A stretch of 64,000 bases of DNA from Methylomonas sp. Lineage in GTDB: Bacteria; Pseudomonadota; Gammaproteobacteria; Methylococcales; Methylomonadaceae. The first letter of the stretch is position 1; the number at the start of each line of letters is the position of its first letter. Both the position numbers and the translations under genes were made by a program. The notes under the pieces are model-generated. The model did no database searches. It saw nothing but the letters and a program-made list of their open reading frames with translations, and was not told where the DNA came from. This document shows, in pieces, positions 7,607-16,912 of the stretch. The stretch covers positions 1-64,000 of the forward strand of contig NZ_JALOBS010000028.1 of the NCBI RefSeq assembly GCF_023228165.1, read 5' to 3'.

Positions 7607-9337
7607 ATGCCCGGCAGAATTCCTAAGCAGTTCATCGATGATTTACTGGTGCGGGTCGATATTGTTGATCTGATCGATTCGCACGTACCGCTCAAAAAAA
7701 CCGGCAGCAACTATGTTGCCCGTTGTCCGTTTCATAACGAAAAAACCCCTAGCTTTTCCGTCAATCGTAATCGACAGATGTATCACTGTTTCGGGTGTGG
7801 GGTCAGTGGTAATGCCATTAGCTTTCTAATGGATTATAGTCATTTAGGGTTTGTTGAGGCGGTAGAGGATTTAGCTGCTTTTGTCGGTGTGGATGTGCCG
7901 AGGGAGGAAGGGAAGGATTCTTCCGTTACCGATAAAGAAAGCCTCTCCAGGGTTTATGCCGTGCTTGAACAGGTCGCAGCTTTTTATTCCGAGCAATTGC
8001 GTAGTGATGAAGGGGGGGCGGCGGTCGATTACCTTAAGGCGCGGCATGTTAGTGGTGATGTTGCTCGGGATTTCGGTCTGGGCTTTGCGCCTCAAGCTTG
8101 GGATGGCTTGGTGGGGCGATTTGATAGACAAACGCTGATTGATGCAGGTATGTTGGTCGTGCGTGACGACGGCAAGGTTTACGACCGGTTTCGCGGGCGG
8201 TTGATGTTTCCTATTCGCGATAAGCGTAAGCGCGTGGTGGGTTTTGGTGGGCGAGTGCTGGATGATAGTTTGCCGAAATACCTCAATTCGCCGGAAACAG
8301 CGGTTTTTTCCAAAGGCAAAGAGCTTTACGGCTTGAGTGAGTTGTTGCGAAAAAGCAGCCGTCCCGGACGTATTTTAGTTGTTGAAGGGTATATGGATGT
8401 GATTGCGTTAGCGCAATATGGCATTACCAATGCGGTGGCCGCCTTGGGTACTGCGACATCCAAAATTCAGATAGATTTGCTGTTTCGATTTGCCGCGGAA
8501 TTAGTGCTTTGCTTTGATGGTGATAAGGCTGGGAGGCAGGCGGCATGGAAAGCGGCAGAAGCTGCTTTGCCCGCGCTGAAAGACGGGCGGCAAATCAAGA
8601 TTATGCTATTGCCGCAAGGGCAGGACCCCGATTCTCTGGTTAGGTTGGAGGGGGTGTCCGGTTTTCAGGCAAGAATAAATGACGCGATGGTCTTATCTGA
8701 TTATTTTTTCGAGACTGTGATTGGGCAGTTGGATTTGTCGACTATTGAAGGGCGGTCGCAATTAATGGCGGCGGCTAAGCCGCAGCTGGAAAAAATTCCA
8801 TCCGGTTTTTTTAGAGACATGATGTGGCGGCGATTAGGTGAATTGACCGCGTCAAGATTGGTGGATGTTCCTGAAAATACGGCTACACTTAGGCCACGGA
8901 ATGAAGGAAAGTCGGGGAAGTCAAATCAAAAAAGGCCAAGCTTGGCGCGGCGGATTTTAGCGTTGCTGATTCAGCATCCCCATTTACAGCAGGTGGCTGT
9001 TCGGCGGGAGTTAAGCCTGGATGGCCTGCAATATGCCGGCCAGGAATTATTGGATGATGTTTTAGGCAGAATTGCCCTTGAAAAACCAGAAAATGGCGCA
9101 ATCTTGTTGGAAGCTTATCGCGGGTCGTCTTATGAAAAGATGGTCACAGCGTTGGCTGGTATGGAGCTTAATGTGCCTGAAGGTGGGGAGGAGGCTGAGT
9201 TTGCAGGTGCTTTAACCCAGTTGCGAAGGCAGGCGAGGCAGGAAAAATTGGGCGGATTATTGGCGAAGGAGGGCCGTGACGGACTGACTATAGAAGAAAA
9301 GCAGGTATTGCGGACATTGCTAAAAGAAAGTTTGTAG
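7607..9337 (+). CDS. dnaG: DNA primase
   Basis: A 576-residue protein starting at ATG 7607 (MPGRIPKQFIDDLLVRVDIV); the open frame extends upstream into yqeY but that part is not conserved. The N-terminal zinc finger is CPFHNEKTPSFSV followed by MYHCFGCG. The TOPRIM domain shows VVEGYMDVIAL and LCFDGDKAG, whose acidic residues hold the catalytic metals. The C-terminal helicase-binding region is diverged, as usual. It makes RNA primers for replication and sits between yqeY and rpoD in the macromolecular synthesis operon. Confidence 0.95.
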   Translation: MPGRIPKQFIDDLLVRVDIVDLIDSHVPLKKTGSNYVARCPFHNEKTPSFSVNRNRQMYHCFGCGVSGNAISFLMDYSHLGFVEAVEDLAAFVGVDVPREEGKDSSVTDKESLSRVYAVLEQVAAFYSEQLRSDEGGAAVDYLKARHVSGDVARDFGLGFAPQAWDGLVGRFDRQTLIDAGMLVVRDDGKVYDRFRGRLMFPIRDKRKRVVGFGGRVLDDSLPKYLNSPETAVFSKGKELYGLSELLRKSSRPGRILVVEGYMDVIALAQYGITNAVAALGTATSKIQIDLLFRFAAELVLCFDGDKAGRQAAWKAAEAALPALKDGRQIKIMLLPQGQDPDSLVRLEGVSGFQARINDAMVLSDYFFETVIGQLDLSTIEGRSQLMAAAKPQLEKIPSGFFRDMMWRRLGELTASRLVDVPENTATLRPRNEGKSGKSNQKRPSLARRILALLIQHPHLQQVAVRRELSLDGLQYAGQELLDDVLGRIALEKPENGAILLEAYRGSSYEKMVTALAGMELNVPEGGEEAEFAGALTQLRRQARQEKLGGLLAKEGRDGLTIEEKQVLRTLLKESL

Positions 9338-9341
9338 ATGA

Positions 9342-9366
9342 TTGTATTGTCATTTGCTGCTATAAT
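9342..9366 (+). promoter_or_regulatory. possible internal promoter for rpoD
   Basis: A perfect TATAAT at 9361-9366 lies in the 75-base dnaG-rpoD gap. The upstream TTGTAT at 9342 is only 13 bases away and no well-spaced -35 is visible, so this is a -10-only candidate. Internal rpoD promoters (heat-shock in E. coli) are known at this position. Confidence 0.35.
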
Positions 9367-9412
9367 GGCCTGTTCTGCGGCGCCTGGTGCTGAAACGTAT
9401 TGTGAGTAAAGA

Positions 9413-11227
9413 ATGAATCAAGAACAACAGCAATCCCAACTGAAACAGCTGATAGCTAAGGGCAAGGCGCAAGGCTATTTAACCTATGCCGAGGTTAACG
9501 ACCATTTGCCTAGCGACATCATCGATCCCGAGCAGATTGACGATATTATCGGCATGATCAATGACATGGGTATTCAGGTGTACGAGGTTGCGCCTGACGA
9601 CGACGATTCCCTGATTACTGCCGATACGGTTGTTTCCGCCGACGACGACGAAGAAGTGGCTGAAGTAGCGGCATTGGCTTCCGTCGATAGCGAATTTGGC
9701 CGCACCACCGATCCGGTACGGTTATATATGCGCGAAATGGGTTCCGTTGAGTTGTTGACGCGCGAACAAGAGCTAAAAATTGCCAAACGTATCGAAGAAG
9801 GCCAACGGCAAGTGGTGGTAGCCGTTGCCCGTTCCGGATTCATTGTGGATTCGTTTATCGAAACTTTTTCTAGTGTGGCTGACGAAGAGTCAAGCACGCG
9901 TTTGGGCGATTTGGTGCAAGGTTTTGTCGATTATAGCGATATCGATGCTGTGGAAGTTGATGAAATCGAAATAGAAGCGCCATCGGATGATGCCGATGAC
10001 GAAGAAGTTAAGGTTATCGACTATAGCGAAGTCAAAGAAAAAGTCGACTTGCTGAAAAAGTCTCTAAAATCCGCGATGGCGGCGGTAAAAAAACATGGTT
10101 ACGGTCATGATAAATCCGAGAAAGCTTTCGATGCGCTGAGTGAGATTTTTTCCCAGTTCAAATGGACGCCGCAGTACCTAAAAAGAATGACTTCTATTGC
10201 TGACGAACTGATTGCGTCAATCCGCGAGCAAGAACGGCAAGTAATGGATGCTTGCGTTAAAAAAACCAAAATGCCACGCCGGGATTTCATTAATGCCTTC
10301 ACCGAAAATGAAGCGCAATTGAACTGGCTGGATCAGTTTATTCAGGATAATCCTAAATATGCCGATGCGCTAAACGCCAACCGGGAAAAAATTCAGCTTG
10401 CCCAGCAGAAGTTGGCCGACATCGAAGCGCAGCATGGTTTGAGTATCGCCAATTTAAAAGGCATTTGCCGCAATATTTCGCTAGGCGAGGCTAAGGCTAG
10501 GCGCGCTAAGAAAGAAATGATAGAGGCTAACCTGCGTTTGGTGATATCTATCGCTAAAAAATACACCAATAGAGGTTTGCAGTTCCTGGATTTGATTCAG
10601 GAAGGCAATATTGGCTTGATGAAGGCCGTGGATAAGTTTGAATATCGCCGTGGTTATAAGTTTTCAACCTATGCAACGTGGTGGATTCGTCAGGCCATTA
10701 CTCGTTCAATTGCGGATCAGGCCAGAACCATCCGGATTCCAGTGCATATGATCGAAACCATCAACAAACTTAATCGCGTCTCCAGACAGATTCTGCAAGA
10801 GATGGGCCGGGAAGCGACCCCGGAAGAATTGGCCGAGCGCATGGAAATGCCGGAGGACAAAATCCGCAAGGTCTTGAAAATCGCCAAAGAGCCGATTTCC
10901 ATGGAAACGCCGATTGGCGACGATGAAGATTCGCATTTGGGTGATTTTATTGAAGATTCCAAGATGCTATCGCCGGTAGAATCTGCTACAATCGCCGGCC
11001 TTCGCGAGTCGACACAAAATGTTTTGGCAGGTTTGACTGCCCGAGAAGCGAAAGTGTTACGTATGCGTTTTGGTATCAACATGAATACCGACCACACTCT
11101 TGAAGAGGTGGGTAAGCAATTTGACGTTACCCGGGAAAGGATTCGTCAGATTGAGGCCAAGGCGCTTAGAAAATTACGTCATCCATCAAGGTCGGAGCAA
11201 TTGCGCTGCTTCCTGGACGGAGAATAA
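9413..11227 (+). CDS. rpoD: RNA polymerase primary sigma factor (sigma-70)
   Basis: A 604-residue protein with the full primary sigma layout: acidic region 1.1 (about 1-90), region 1.2 (DPVRLYMREMGSVELLTREQE), a non-conserved acidic insert rich in Asp/Glu (about 165-215), regions 2.1-2.4 (FLDLIQEGNIGLMKAVDKFE and FSTYATWWIRQAITRSIADQ), region 3, and region 4.2 with the helix-turn-helix VGKQFDVTRERIRQIEAKA. It directs RNA polymerase to housekeeping promoters. The long non-conserved insert is typical of gammaproteobacteria. Last protein gene of the operon, followed by a tRNA. Confidence 0.97.
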   Translation: MNQEQQQSQLKQLIAKGKAQGYLTYAEVNDHLPSDIIDPEQIDDIIGMINDMGIQVYEVAPDDDDSLITADTVVSADDDEEVAEVAALASVDSEFGRTTDPVRLYMREMGSVELLTREQELKIAKRIEEGQRQVVVAVARSGFIVDSFIETFSSVADEESSTRLGDLVQGFVDYSDIDAVEVDEIEIEAPSDDADDEEVKVIDYSEVKEKVDLLKKSLKSAMAAVKKHGYGHDKSEKAFDALSEIFSQFKWTPQYLKRMTSIADELIASIREQERQVMDACVKKTKMPRRDFINAFTENEAQLNWLDQFIQDNPKYADALNANREKIQLAQQKLADIEAQHGLSIANLKGICRNISLGEAKARRAKKEMIEANLRLVISIAKKYTNRGLQFLDLIQEGNIGLMKAVDKFEYRRGYKFSTYATWWIRQAITRSIADQARTIRIPVHMIETINKLNRVSRQILQEMGREATPEELAERMEMPEDKIRKVLKIAKEPISMETPIGDDEDSHLGDFIEDSKMLSPVESATIAGLRESTQNVLAGLTAREAKVLRMRFGINMNTDHTLEEVGKQFDVTRERIRQIEAKALRKLRHPSRSEQLRCFLDGE

Positions 11228-11233
11228 GAAGCC

Positions 11234-11310
11234 GGGCCCTTAGCTCAGTTGGTTAGAGCTTCCGACTCATAATCGGCAGGTCGTAGGTTCAAGTCCTACA
11301 GGGCCCACCA
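11234..11310 (+). tRNA. tRNA with CAT anticodon, probably tRNA-Ile2 (lysidine-modified)
   Basis: A 77-base tRNA with acceptor GGGCCCT paired to AGGGCCC, a D loop GCTCAGTTGGTTAGAGC, an anticodon loop CTCATAA, a T arm TAGGTTCAAGTCCTA, and an encoded CCA. The CAT anticodon could mean elongator Met or Ile2. The C4-G69 and C5-G68 acceptor pairs and the close likeness to E. coli ileX favour tRNA-Ile, whose C34 is changed to lysidine by TilS to read AUA. Pseudomonas also has such a tRNA directly after rpoD. Confidence 0.8.
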
Positions 11311-11318
11311 TAATACCT

Positions 11319-11343
11319 AAGGCCGTTTAAAACGGCCTTTTCT
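11319..11343 (+). terminator. terminator after the CAT tRNA
   Basis: The palindrome GGCCGTTT-A-AAACGGCC is followed by TTTTCT, 10 bases after the tRNA CCA. It ends the rpoD-tRNA transcript. Confidence 0.85.
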
Positions 11344-11377
11344 ATATTCACACTATTTAATCGTGAGGTGTGTCACC

Positions 11378-12538
11378 GTGAATAACAATTATCTTTTTAC
11401 CTCTGAATCCGTATCCGAAGGCCATCCCGATAAAGTAGCCGACCAAATTTCCGATGCGATCGTCGACGCCCTGTTGGAGCAAGATCCGCGTTCCAGAGTG
11501 GCATGCGAGACCTTGGTTAAAACCGGGATGGTTATTCTGGCTGGTGAAATTACCACCAATGCCTGGGTGGACACAGAAGAATTGGTGCGTAAAGTTGTAT
11601 GTGAAATCGGCTATGACCATGGCGACATCGGCTTCGATGGGAACAGTTGCGCAGTCTTAAACGCGATTGGTAAACAATCGGCGGATATCGCCATGGGTGT
11701 GGACGAGTCGGACAATCACGAACAAGGCGCCGGTGACCAAGGTTTGATGTTCGGCTATGCCAGCAACGAAACCGACGTCTTCATGCCCGCTCCGATTACC
11801 TATGCTCACAGATTAGTGGAGAGACAGGCTCAACTGAGAAAAAACAAAACCTTGTCTTGGTTGCGTCCGGATGCCAAAAGTCAGGTAACTTTCCGTTACG
11901 AGAATAATAAACCGGTTGCAATTGACGCAGTGGTACTATCCACCCAGCATGCGCCGGAAGTCGGCGGCAAAATGCTGGAAGAAGCGGTTATGGACGAAAT
12001 CATCCTGCCGACCTTGCCGCCAGAGTGGTTACATAAAGACACTAAATATTACATCAACCCGACCGGCCAGTTCATTATCGGCGGTCCGGTGGGCGACTGC
12101 GGCTTGACCGGTCGTAAAATCATCGTTGATACCTACGGCGGCATGGCCAGACATGGCGGCGGAGCATTCTCCGGTAAAGATCCTTCGAAAGTGGACAGAT
12201 CGGCTGCCTACATGGCTCGTTACGTAGCGAAAAACATTGTTGCCGCCGGTTTGGCGGAGCGTTGCGAAATACAAGTGTCTTACGCCATCGGTGTGGCCGA
12301 ACCTACTTCAATTAGCGTTGAAACTTTTGGCACTGGAAAAGTCGAAGAGGCGCGTTTGGTGCAAATCATCCGTGAGCATTTCGATTTAAGACCCAAAGGT
12401 TTAATCACGCAATTGGGCTTATTGAAACCAATTTACCGTCCAACAGCGGCCTACGGACATTTCGGACGTAACGAAGTCAGCTTTAGCTGGGAAAGAACCG
12501 ACAAAGCCGAAGCGTTAAAAGACGCCGCCGGCATTTAA
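11378..12538 (+). CDS. metK: S-adenosylmethionine synthase
   Basis: A 386-residue protein. The GTG at 11378 (NNNYLFTSESVSEGHPDK) is preferred over the GTG at 11363 because GAGG at 11365-11368 sits nine bases before it and the protein then matches family length. Key motifs are SEGHPDK (ATP binding), GAGDQGLMFGYA and the P-loop-like GGGAFSGKDPSKVDRSAAY. MetK makes SAM from methionine and ATP in the cytoplasm. ahcY follows after 19 bases, so SAM formation and SAH removal are coexpressed. No SAM riboswitch is seen in the short leader. Confidence 0.96.
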   Translation: MNNNYLFTSESVSEGHPDKVADQISDAIVDALLEQDPRSRVACETLVKTGMVILAGEITTNAWVDTEELVRKVVCEIGYDHGDIGFDGNSCAVLNAIGKQSADIAMGVDESDNHEQGAGDQGLMFGYASNETDVFMPAPITYAHRLVERQAQLRKNKTLSWLRPDAKSQVTFRYENNKPVAIDAVVLSTQHAPEVGGKMLEEAVMDEIILPTLPPEWLHKDTKYYINPTGQFIIGGPVGDCGLTGRKIIVDTYGGMARHGGGAFSGKDPSKVDRSAAYMARYVAKNIVAAGLAERCEIQVSYAIGVAEPTSISVETFGTGKVEEARLVQIIREHFDLRPKGLITQLGLLKPIYRPTAAYGHFGRNEVSFSWERTDKAEALKDAAGI

Positions 12539-12557
12539 ACTTTAGGGAGCTATACTA

Positions 12558-13850
12558 ATGAGTCAAACCGATTACAAAGTCGCCGATATTAGCTTGGCGG
12601 ATTGGGGCCGGAAGGAAATCAACATCGCCGAAACCGAAATGCCGGGTCTGATGGCTTTGCGTGCTGAATTCGGCGCGCAACTGCCCTTAAAAGGCGCGCG
12701 TATCGCCGGTTGTTTGCACATGACCATCCAAACCGCGGTACTGATCGAAACCCTGACTGCGTTGGGTGCGGAAGTGCGTTGGTCGTCCTGCAACATTTTC
12801 TCGACCCAGGATCACGCAGCGGCGGCGATCGCCGCGGCCGGTGTGCCGGTATTTGCCTGGAAAGGCGAAACCGAAACCGAAGCCGAATGGTGTATCGAGC
12901 AAACCATCCTTGGCCCTAACGGCTGGCGTCCGAACATGATTCTGGACGACGGTGGCGACTTGACCGTGATGATGCACAATAACTTCCCCGAGTTGATGGC
13001 TGATGTGAAAGGCTTATCGGAAGAAACCACTACCGGGGTATTACGTTTGACTGAGATGGTTGCCAAAGGCACCCTGAAAGTACCTGCTTTCAACGTCAAC
13101 GACTCGGTCACCAAATCCAAATTCGATAACCTGTACGGTTGCCGCGAGTCCTTGGTTGACGGTATCAAACGCGCGACTGACGTGATGGTAGCCGGTAAAA
13201 TTGCAGTGGTATGCGGTTACGGCGATGTGGGTAAAGGCTGTGCGCAATCGCTGCGCGGCTTGGGTGCCACCGTTTTGATTACCGAAATCGACCCGATCTG
13301 CGCCTTACAAGCGGCTATGGAAGGTTTTCGTGTGGTCACCATGGACGAAGCAGCGCCGATCGCCAATATCTTTGTCACCGCGACCGGTAACTTGAGCGTC
13401 ATCACCCATGAGCACATGAAAGCCATGCGCGACCAGGCGATCGTCTGCAATATCGGCCATTTCGACTCAGAAATCGAAATCGCCGCTATTCGCCAGTACA
13501 CTTGGGAAAACATCAAGCCGCAAGTCGACCATGTCATCTTCCCGGACGGCAAGCGCATCATCGTACTGGCCGAAGGCCGATTAGTGAACCTGGGTTGTGC
13601 CACTGGTCACCCTAGTTTCGTGATGTCCAATTCCTTCTGTAATCAGGTATTGGCGCAACTGGAATTGTGGACCAATGCCGGCAGCTACGAAAACAAAGTT
13701 TACGTATTGCCGAAAAAACTGGACGAAAAAGTCGCCCGTGCGCATTTGGCGCAAATCGGAGTCAAGCTCACCCAGTTAAGTGCGGAGCAAGCGGCTTATA
13801 TCAACGTGCCTGTCGAAGGGCCGTATAAACCCGATCATTACCGTTACTAA
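12558..13850 (+). CDS. ahcY: adenosylhomocysteinase
   Basis: A 430-residue protein with the substrate region HMTIQTAVLIETL, the NAD-binding Rossmann motif VVCGYGDVGKGCAQSLRG, LNLGCATGHPSFVMSNSF, and the conserved C-terminal GPYKPDHYRY that completes the NAD site. It splits S-adenosylhomocysteine into adenosine and homocysteine, relieving product inhibition of methyltransferases. It is the second gene of the metK-ahcY operon and has a GGGAG ribosome site at 12544. Gene order makes a bacterial SAH-hydrolase cycle, rather than the Pfs/LuxS route, the likely main path. Confidence 0.97.
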   Translation: MSQTDYKVADISLADWGRKEINIAETEMPGLMALRAEFGAQLPLKGARIAGCLHMTIQTAVLIETLTALGAEVRWSSCNIFSTQDHAAAAIAAAGVPVFAWKGETETEAEWCIEQTILGPNGWRPNMILDDGGDLTVMMHNNFPELMADVKGLSEETTTGVLRLTEMVAKGTLKVPAFNVNDSVTKSKFDNLYGCRESLVDGIKRATDVMVAGKIAVVCGYGDVGKGCAQSLRGLGATVLITEIDPICALQAAMEGFRVVTMDEAAPIANIFVTATGNLSVITHEHMKAMRDQAIVCNIGHFDSEIEIAAIRQYTWENIKPQVDHVIFPDGKRIIVLAEGRLVNLGCATGHPSFVMSNSFCNQVLAQLELWTNAGSYENKVYVLPKKLDEKVARAHLAQIGVKLTQLSAEQAAYINVPVEGPYKPDHYRY

Positions 13851-13870
13851 ACATTTAAGCGACTCAATAA

Positions 13871-13893
13871 AAGGGGCTGAAAAGCCCCTTTTT
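13871..13893 (+). terminator. terminator after ahcY
   Basis: An AAGGGGCT / AGCCCCTT stem with a GAAA tetraloop followed by T residues. It separates metK-ahcY from bioA. Confidence 0.92.
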
Positions 13894-13905
13894 CAGTTTT
13901 GACCG

Positions 13906-15255
13906 ATGAATAATCAAACCCTTGTTAATCGCGATTTGGCCGTGCTCTGGCATCCCTGTAGTCAGATGAAAGATCATGAGCAGTTGCCGTTGATTCCGAT
14001 CAGATCCGGCCGAGGCGTGTGGCTGGAAGACTTTGACGGTAACCGCTATTTGGACGCCATTAGCTCCTGGTGGGTAAATCTGTTCGGACACGCTAACCCG
14101 GTGATCAATCAGGCTGTTAAAGCCCAGCTGGATCAGTTGGAGCATGTCATCCTGGGTGGCTTTACCCATCAGGCTGCTGTGGAGTTGGCCGAACAACTGG
14201 TGGAAATTACGCCACCTGGTTTAAACAAATGTTTCTATGCCGATAACGGTTCCTCTGCGATAGAAATCAGCCTGAAAATGAGTTTTCATTATTGGCGGAA
14301 TCTCGGTCAAACTCAAAAAACCAAATTCATCACTCTGGAGAACAGTTACCACGGCGAGACGCTGGGTGCGCTGGCGGTCGGTAACGTAGCCTTATACAAA
14401 GAGACTTACGGGCCGCTATTGATGGATGTGATCAGTGTTGCTAGTCCGGACTGCTATAACCGGGAAGCCGGCGAAAGCTGGGAGGATTATTCCATCCGCC
14501 GGTTTGCCGATATGGAGCAAGCGTTGGCACGCCATGCCGACACGGTCTGCGCCGTGATCGTCGAGCCACTGGTTCAATGCGCCGGCAGTATGCGCATGTA
14601 CGATCCGGTTTATTTAAAATTATTGCGGGAAGCTTGCGACAAATATGGCGTCCACCTGATTGCCGATGAAATAGCGGTCGGTTTTGGTCGTACCGGGACG
14701 CTGTTTGCATGCGAACAGGCTGATATCAGTCCGGATTTTATGTGCTTATCCAAAGGCCTGACCGGCGGCTATCTGCCATTATCGGCAGTATTGACCACGG
14801 ATACGGTTTATCAAGCCTTTTACGACGAATATCAACATTTGACGGCGTTTTTGCATTCGCACAGCTATACCGGCAACGCCTTGGGTTGCCGGGCTGCATT
14901 GGCGACCATAGGGATTTTTCAAACGCAGGATGTATTGGGTAATAACCGCCGATTGGCAGCCGCAATGTCCAGCGTGTCCGAACGCTTTAAGCAGCATCCG
15001 CATGTTGCCGAAGTTCGCCAAACCGGTATGATTCTCGCCATCGAGTTGGTTAAAAACCGACAGACTCGCGAAGCATATCCCTGGCAGCAGCGTCGCGGAT
15101 TAAAAGTCTACCAGTATGCACTTTCCAAAGGCGTGCTCTTGCGTCCATTGGGTAATGTCATTTATTTTATGCCACCCTATGTGATTGCCGAACAGGAGAT
15201 AGAGTTGATGGCCGAAGTGGCTTGGCATGGCATTTTGCTGGCGACCCAAGATTAA
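13906..15255 (+). CDS. bioA: adenosylmethionine-8-amino-7-oxononanoate aminotransferase
   Basis: A 449-residue class III aminotransferase. The start HPCSQMKDHEQLPLI is characteristic of BioA; YLDAISSWWVNLFGH holds the substrate-side Trp-Trp pair. The PLP lysine is in MCLSKGLTGGYLPLS and the PLP-phosphate site in DNGSSAIEISLKM. BioA uses SAM as amino donor to make 7,8-diaminopelargonate in biotin synthesis, so lying next to metK may be more than chance. The other bio genes are not in the window. The stop TAA shares its last base with the start ATG of rsmE. Confidence 0.93.
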   Translation: MNNQTLVNRDLAVLWHPCSQMKDHEQLPLIPIRSGRGVWLEDFDGNRYLDAISSWWVNLFGHANPVINQAVKAQLDQLEHVILGGFTHQAAVELAEQLVEITPPGLNKCFYADNGSSAIEISLKMSFHYWRNLGQTQKTKFITLENSYHGETLGALAVGNVALYKETYGPLLMDVISVASPDCYNREAGESWEDYSIRRFADMEQALARHADTVCAVIVEPLVQCAGSMRMYDPVYLKLLREACDKYGVHLIADEIAVGFGRTGTLFACEQADISPDFMCLSKGLTGGYLPLSAVLTTDTVYQAFYDEYQHLTAFLHSHSYTGNALGCRAALATIGIFQTQDVLGNNRRLAAAMSSVSERFKQHPHVAEVRQTGMILAIELVKNRQTREAYPWQQRRGLKVYQYALSKGVLLRPLGNVIYFMPPYVIAEQEIELMAEVAWHGILLATQD

Positions 15256-15983
15256 TGCGCGTTTCTCGTTTATATGTCAACGCGCCGCTCAATGTCGGTA
15301 GTCGTATCGAGCTTGACCAAGACGCCGCCCATTATGTGCGCGGCGTGTTACGACTCAAGCAGGATCAGGCCATGGTATTGTTCAATGGACAGGGCGGAGA
15401 GTACAAAAGCCGCTTAAGCGAAGTCAGCCGCAAATGCGTGCGGGTGGAGATTGAGCAGTTCTCCGATCGCGACGTGGAGTCGCCGCTGGCGGTGAGCCTG
15501 GGTATGGGCATTTCCCGTGGTGATCGCATGGATTGGGCGGTACAAAAAGCCGTGGAACTGGGGGTAACTCAATTAACGCCGTTGTTCACCGAGCGCTGTG
15601 TGGCCAAGCTCAATGACGACAAAAAGCAGCAGCGCTTGCAGCATTGGCAGCATATTGTTCAGCATGCCGTCGAACAGTCGGGCCGCACCCGCGTGCCGGT
15701 AATGGATGAAATTGCCAATCTGCCGGAGTGGGCGAGCCGGCAGCAGGGTCTGCGGTTATTTTTGGATCCCTACGCTGATCAAACCCTGGCCGATTGTCAA
15801 CCGGAAAATCAGCGCATAACGCTGCTATCCGGACCGGAAGGCGGTTTCAGCGATCAGGAACGGCAGCTTGCCAAGGCCGCCGGCTTTATTCCGGTCAGGA
15901 TGGGAGCCCGCATTTTGCGCACTGAAACCGCCGTATTGTCGGCATTAAGCAGCGTACAAGTGCTATGGGGAGATTTTCGTTGA
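15255..15983 (+). CDS. rsmE: 16S rRNA m3U1498 methyltransferase
   Basis: A 242-residue protein starting at ATG 15255 in a TAATG overlap with bioA. The N-terminal PUA-like part has HYVRGVLRLK, and the C-terminal SPOUT knot shows LLSGPEGGFSDQE and ARILRTETAVLSAL, which bind SAM. RsmE methylates N3 of U1498 in the decoding region of 16S rRNA in assembled 30S subunits. It overlaps the next gene in TGATG fashion. Confidence 0.93.
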   Translation: MRVSRLYVNAPLNVGSRIELDQDAAHYVRGVLRLKQDQAMVLFNGQGGEYKSRLSEVSRKCVRVEIEQFSDRDVESPLAVSLGMGISRGDRMDWAVQKAVELGVTQLTPLFTERCVAKLNDDKKQQRLQHWQHIVQHAVEQSGRTRVPVMDEIANLPEWASRQQGLRLFLDPYADQTLADCQPENQRITLLSGPEGGFSDQERQLAKAAGFIPVRMGARILRTETAVLSALSSVQVLWGDFR

Positions 15984-16861
15984 TGCGGACTTTGAGCGTA
16001 TTGCTGGCCCCTTTGGGCTTGTTATTATCGTTGGCGGCAGCTGCCAGTTTGCTGGGCGTTGGCTTATTGCAACTGACCGGTGACGTATTGCCTCTCTCCA
16101 AAGTGGTCAGCAAACTGACATTGATTTTGTTGTTAATCAGTATTTTTCCATTGAGAAAGCTTTTGCGTTTCAGTTGGCGGGATTTGGGATTCGCTCAAAC
16201 AACAGTGTTTTTCCGGCAAATCGGCCACGGTCTATTACTTGCGCTCCTCACATTATTACCGGTATTAGCCACGCTTTATTGGCTGGATGTACATGTCTGG
16301 GACCAAGGCCGTATTTGGACATGGTCTAAAGTGATGGAAAAAACCGTAGTCGCGTTGTTTTTGGCCTTACTGATAGCCATTGGTGAGGAAATGCTGTTTC
16401 GCGGTTTGTTGTTTAGTACTTTTCGGCGTAAGTTGTCGGCGGTATTGGCTATTTGTGTTAGCTCTCTTTATTACGCTGCATTACATTTTTTAAAAAGCAA
16501 TACTCGGATTCCCTATTCCGAACAAACGTTTGGCAGCGGTTTTCAGTTGATGGGAGAAGCATTTGCCAACTGGTTAAATCCGGAGATTTTTAGCGCATTT
16601 TTAGCTTTATTTGTGGTCGGGGTATTTTTAGCGGTACTGAGAAGCCGGATGCCGAGCAGCTTGGGTTTGTGTATCGGCTGTCACGCTGGCTGGGTTTGGC
16701 AAATCAAAGTCAGTAAGGACTTTTTCAACGTCAACCCGCAAGCAGATTATCTATATCTGGTCAGTAATTATGACGGAGTAGTGGGGCCGCTGGTGAGCTT
16801 GTGGCTGGCAATGGTTCTGTCGATAGGTTTACTTAGCCAAAGAGTGGGTCTCAAAAACTAA
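15983..16861 (+). CDS. CPBP family intramembrane metalloprotease
   Basis: A 292-residue polytopic membrane protein starting at ATG 15983, overlapping the rsmE stop. Predicted membrane segments include about 5-27, 45-62, 80-98, 117-137 and several in the C-terminal half. The CPBP (Abi/CAAX protease-like) motifs are present in order: EEMLFRGLLF (EExxxR), YYAALHF (FxxxH type) and CIGCHAGW (HxxxN/B type). The family includes Rce1-like endopeptidases, but most bacterial members have no known substrate. Coupling to rsmE probably reflects operon packing. A link to the downstream phosphotransferase is possible but not shown. Confidence 0.8.
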   Translation: MRTLSVLLAPLGLLLSLAAAASLLGVGLLQLTGDVLPLSKVVSKLTLILLLISIFPLRKLLRFSWRDLGFAQTTVFFRQIGHGLLLALLTLLPVLATLYWLDVHVWDQGRIWTWSKVMEKTVVALFLALLIAIGEEMLFRGLLFSTFRRKLSAVLAICVSSLYYAALHFLKSNTRIPYSEQTFGSGFQLMGEAFANWLNPEIFSAFLALFVVGVFLAVLRSRMPSSLGLCIGCHAGWVWQIKVSKDFFNVNPQADYLYLVSNYDGVVGPLVSLWLAMVLSIGLLSQRVGLKN

Positions 16862-16912
16862 CCGTTGCCGAGAGCTATTGTTTTTTATGTATTAGCAGTG
16901 TTTAATATTGTC

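Noticed and set aside
12539..12557. A SAM or SAH riboswitch at metK-ahcY
   Set aside because: The metK-ahcY gap is only 19 bases, and the metK leader after the tRNA terminator is about 35 bases, too short for a known SAM/SAH aptamer.
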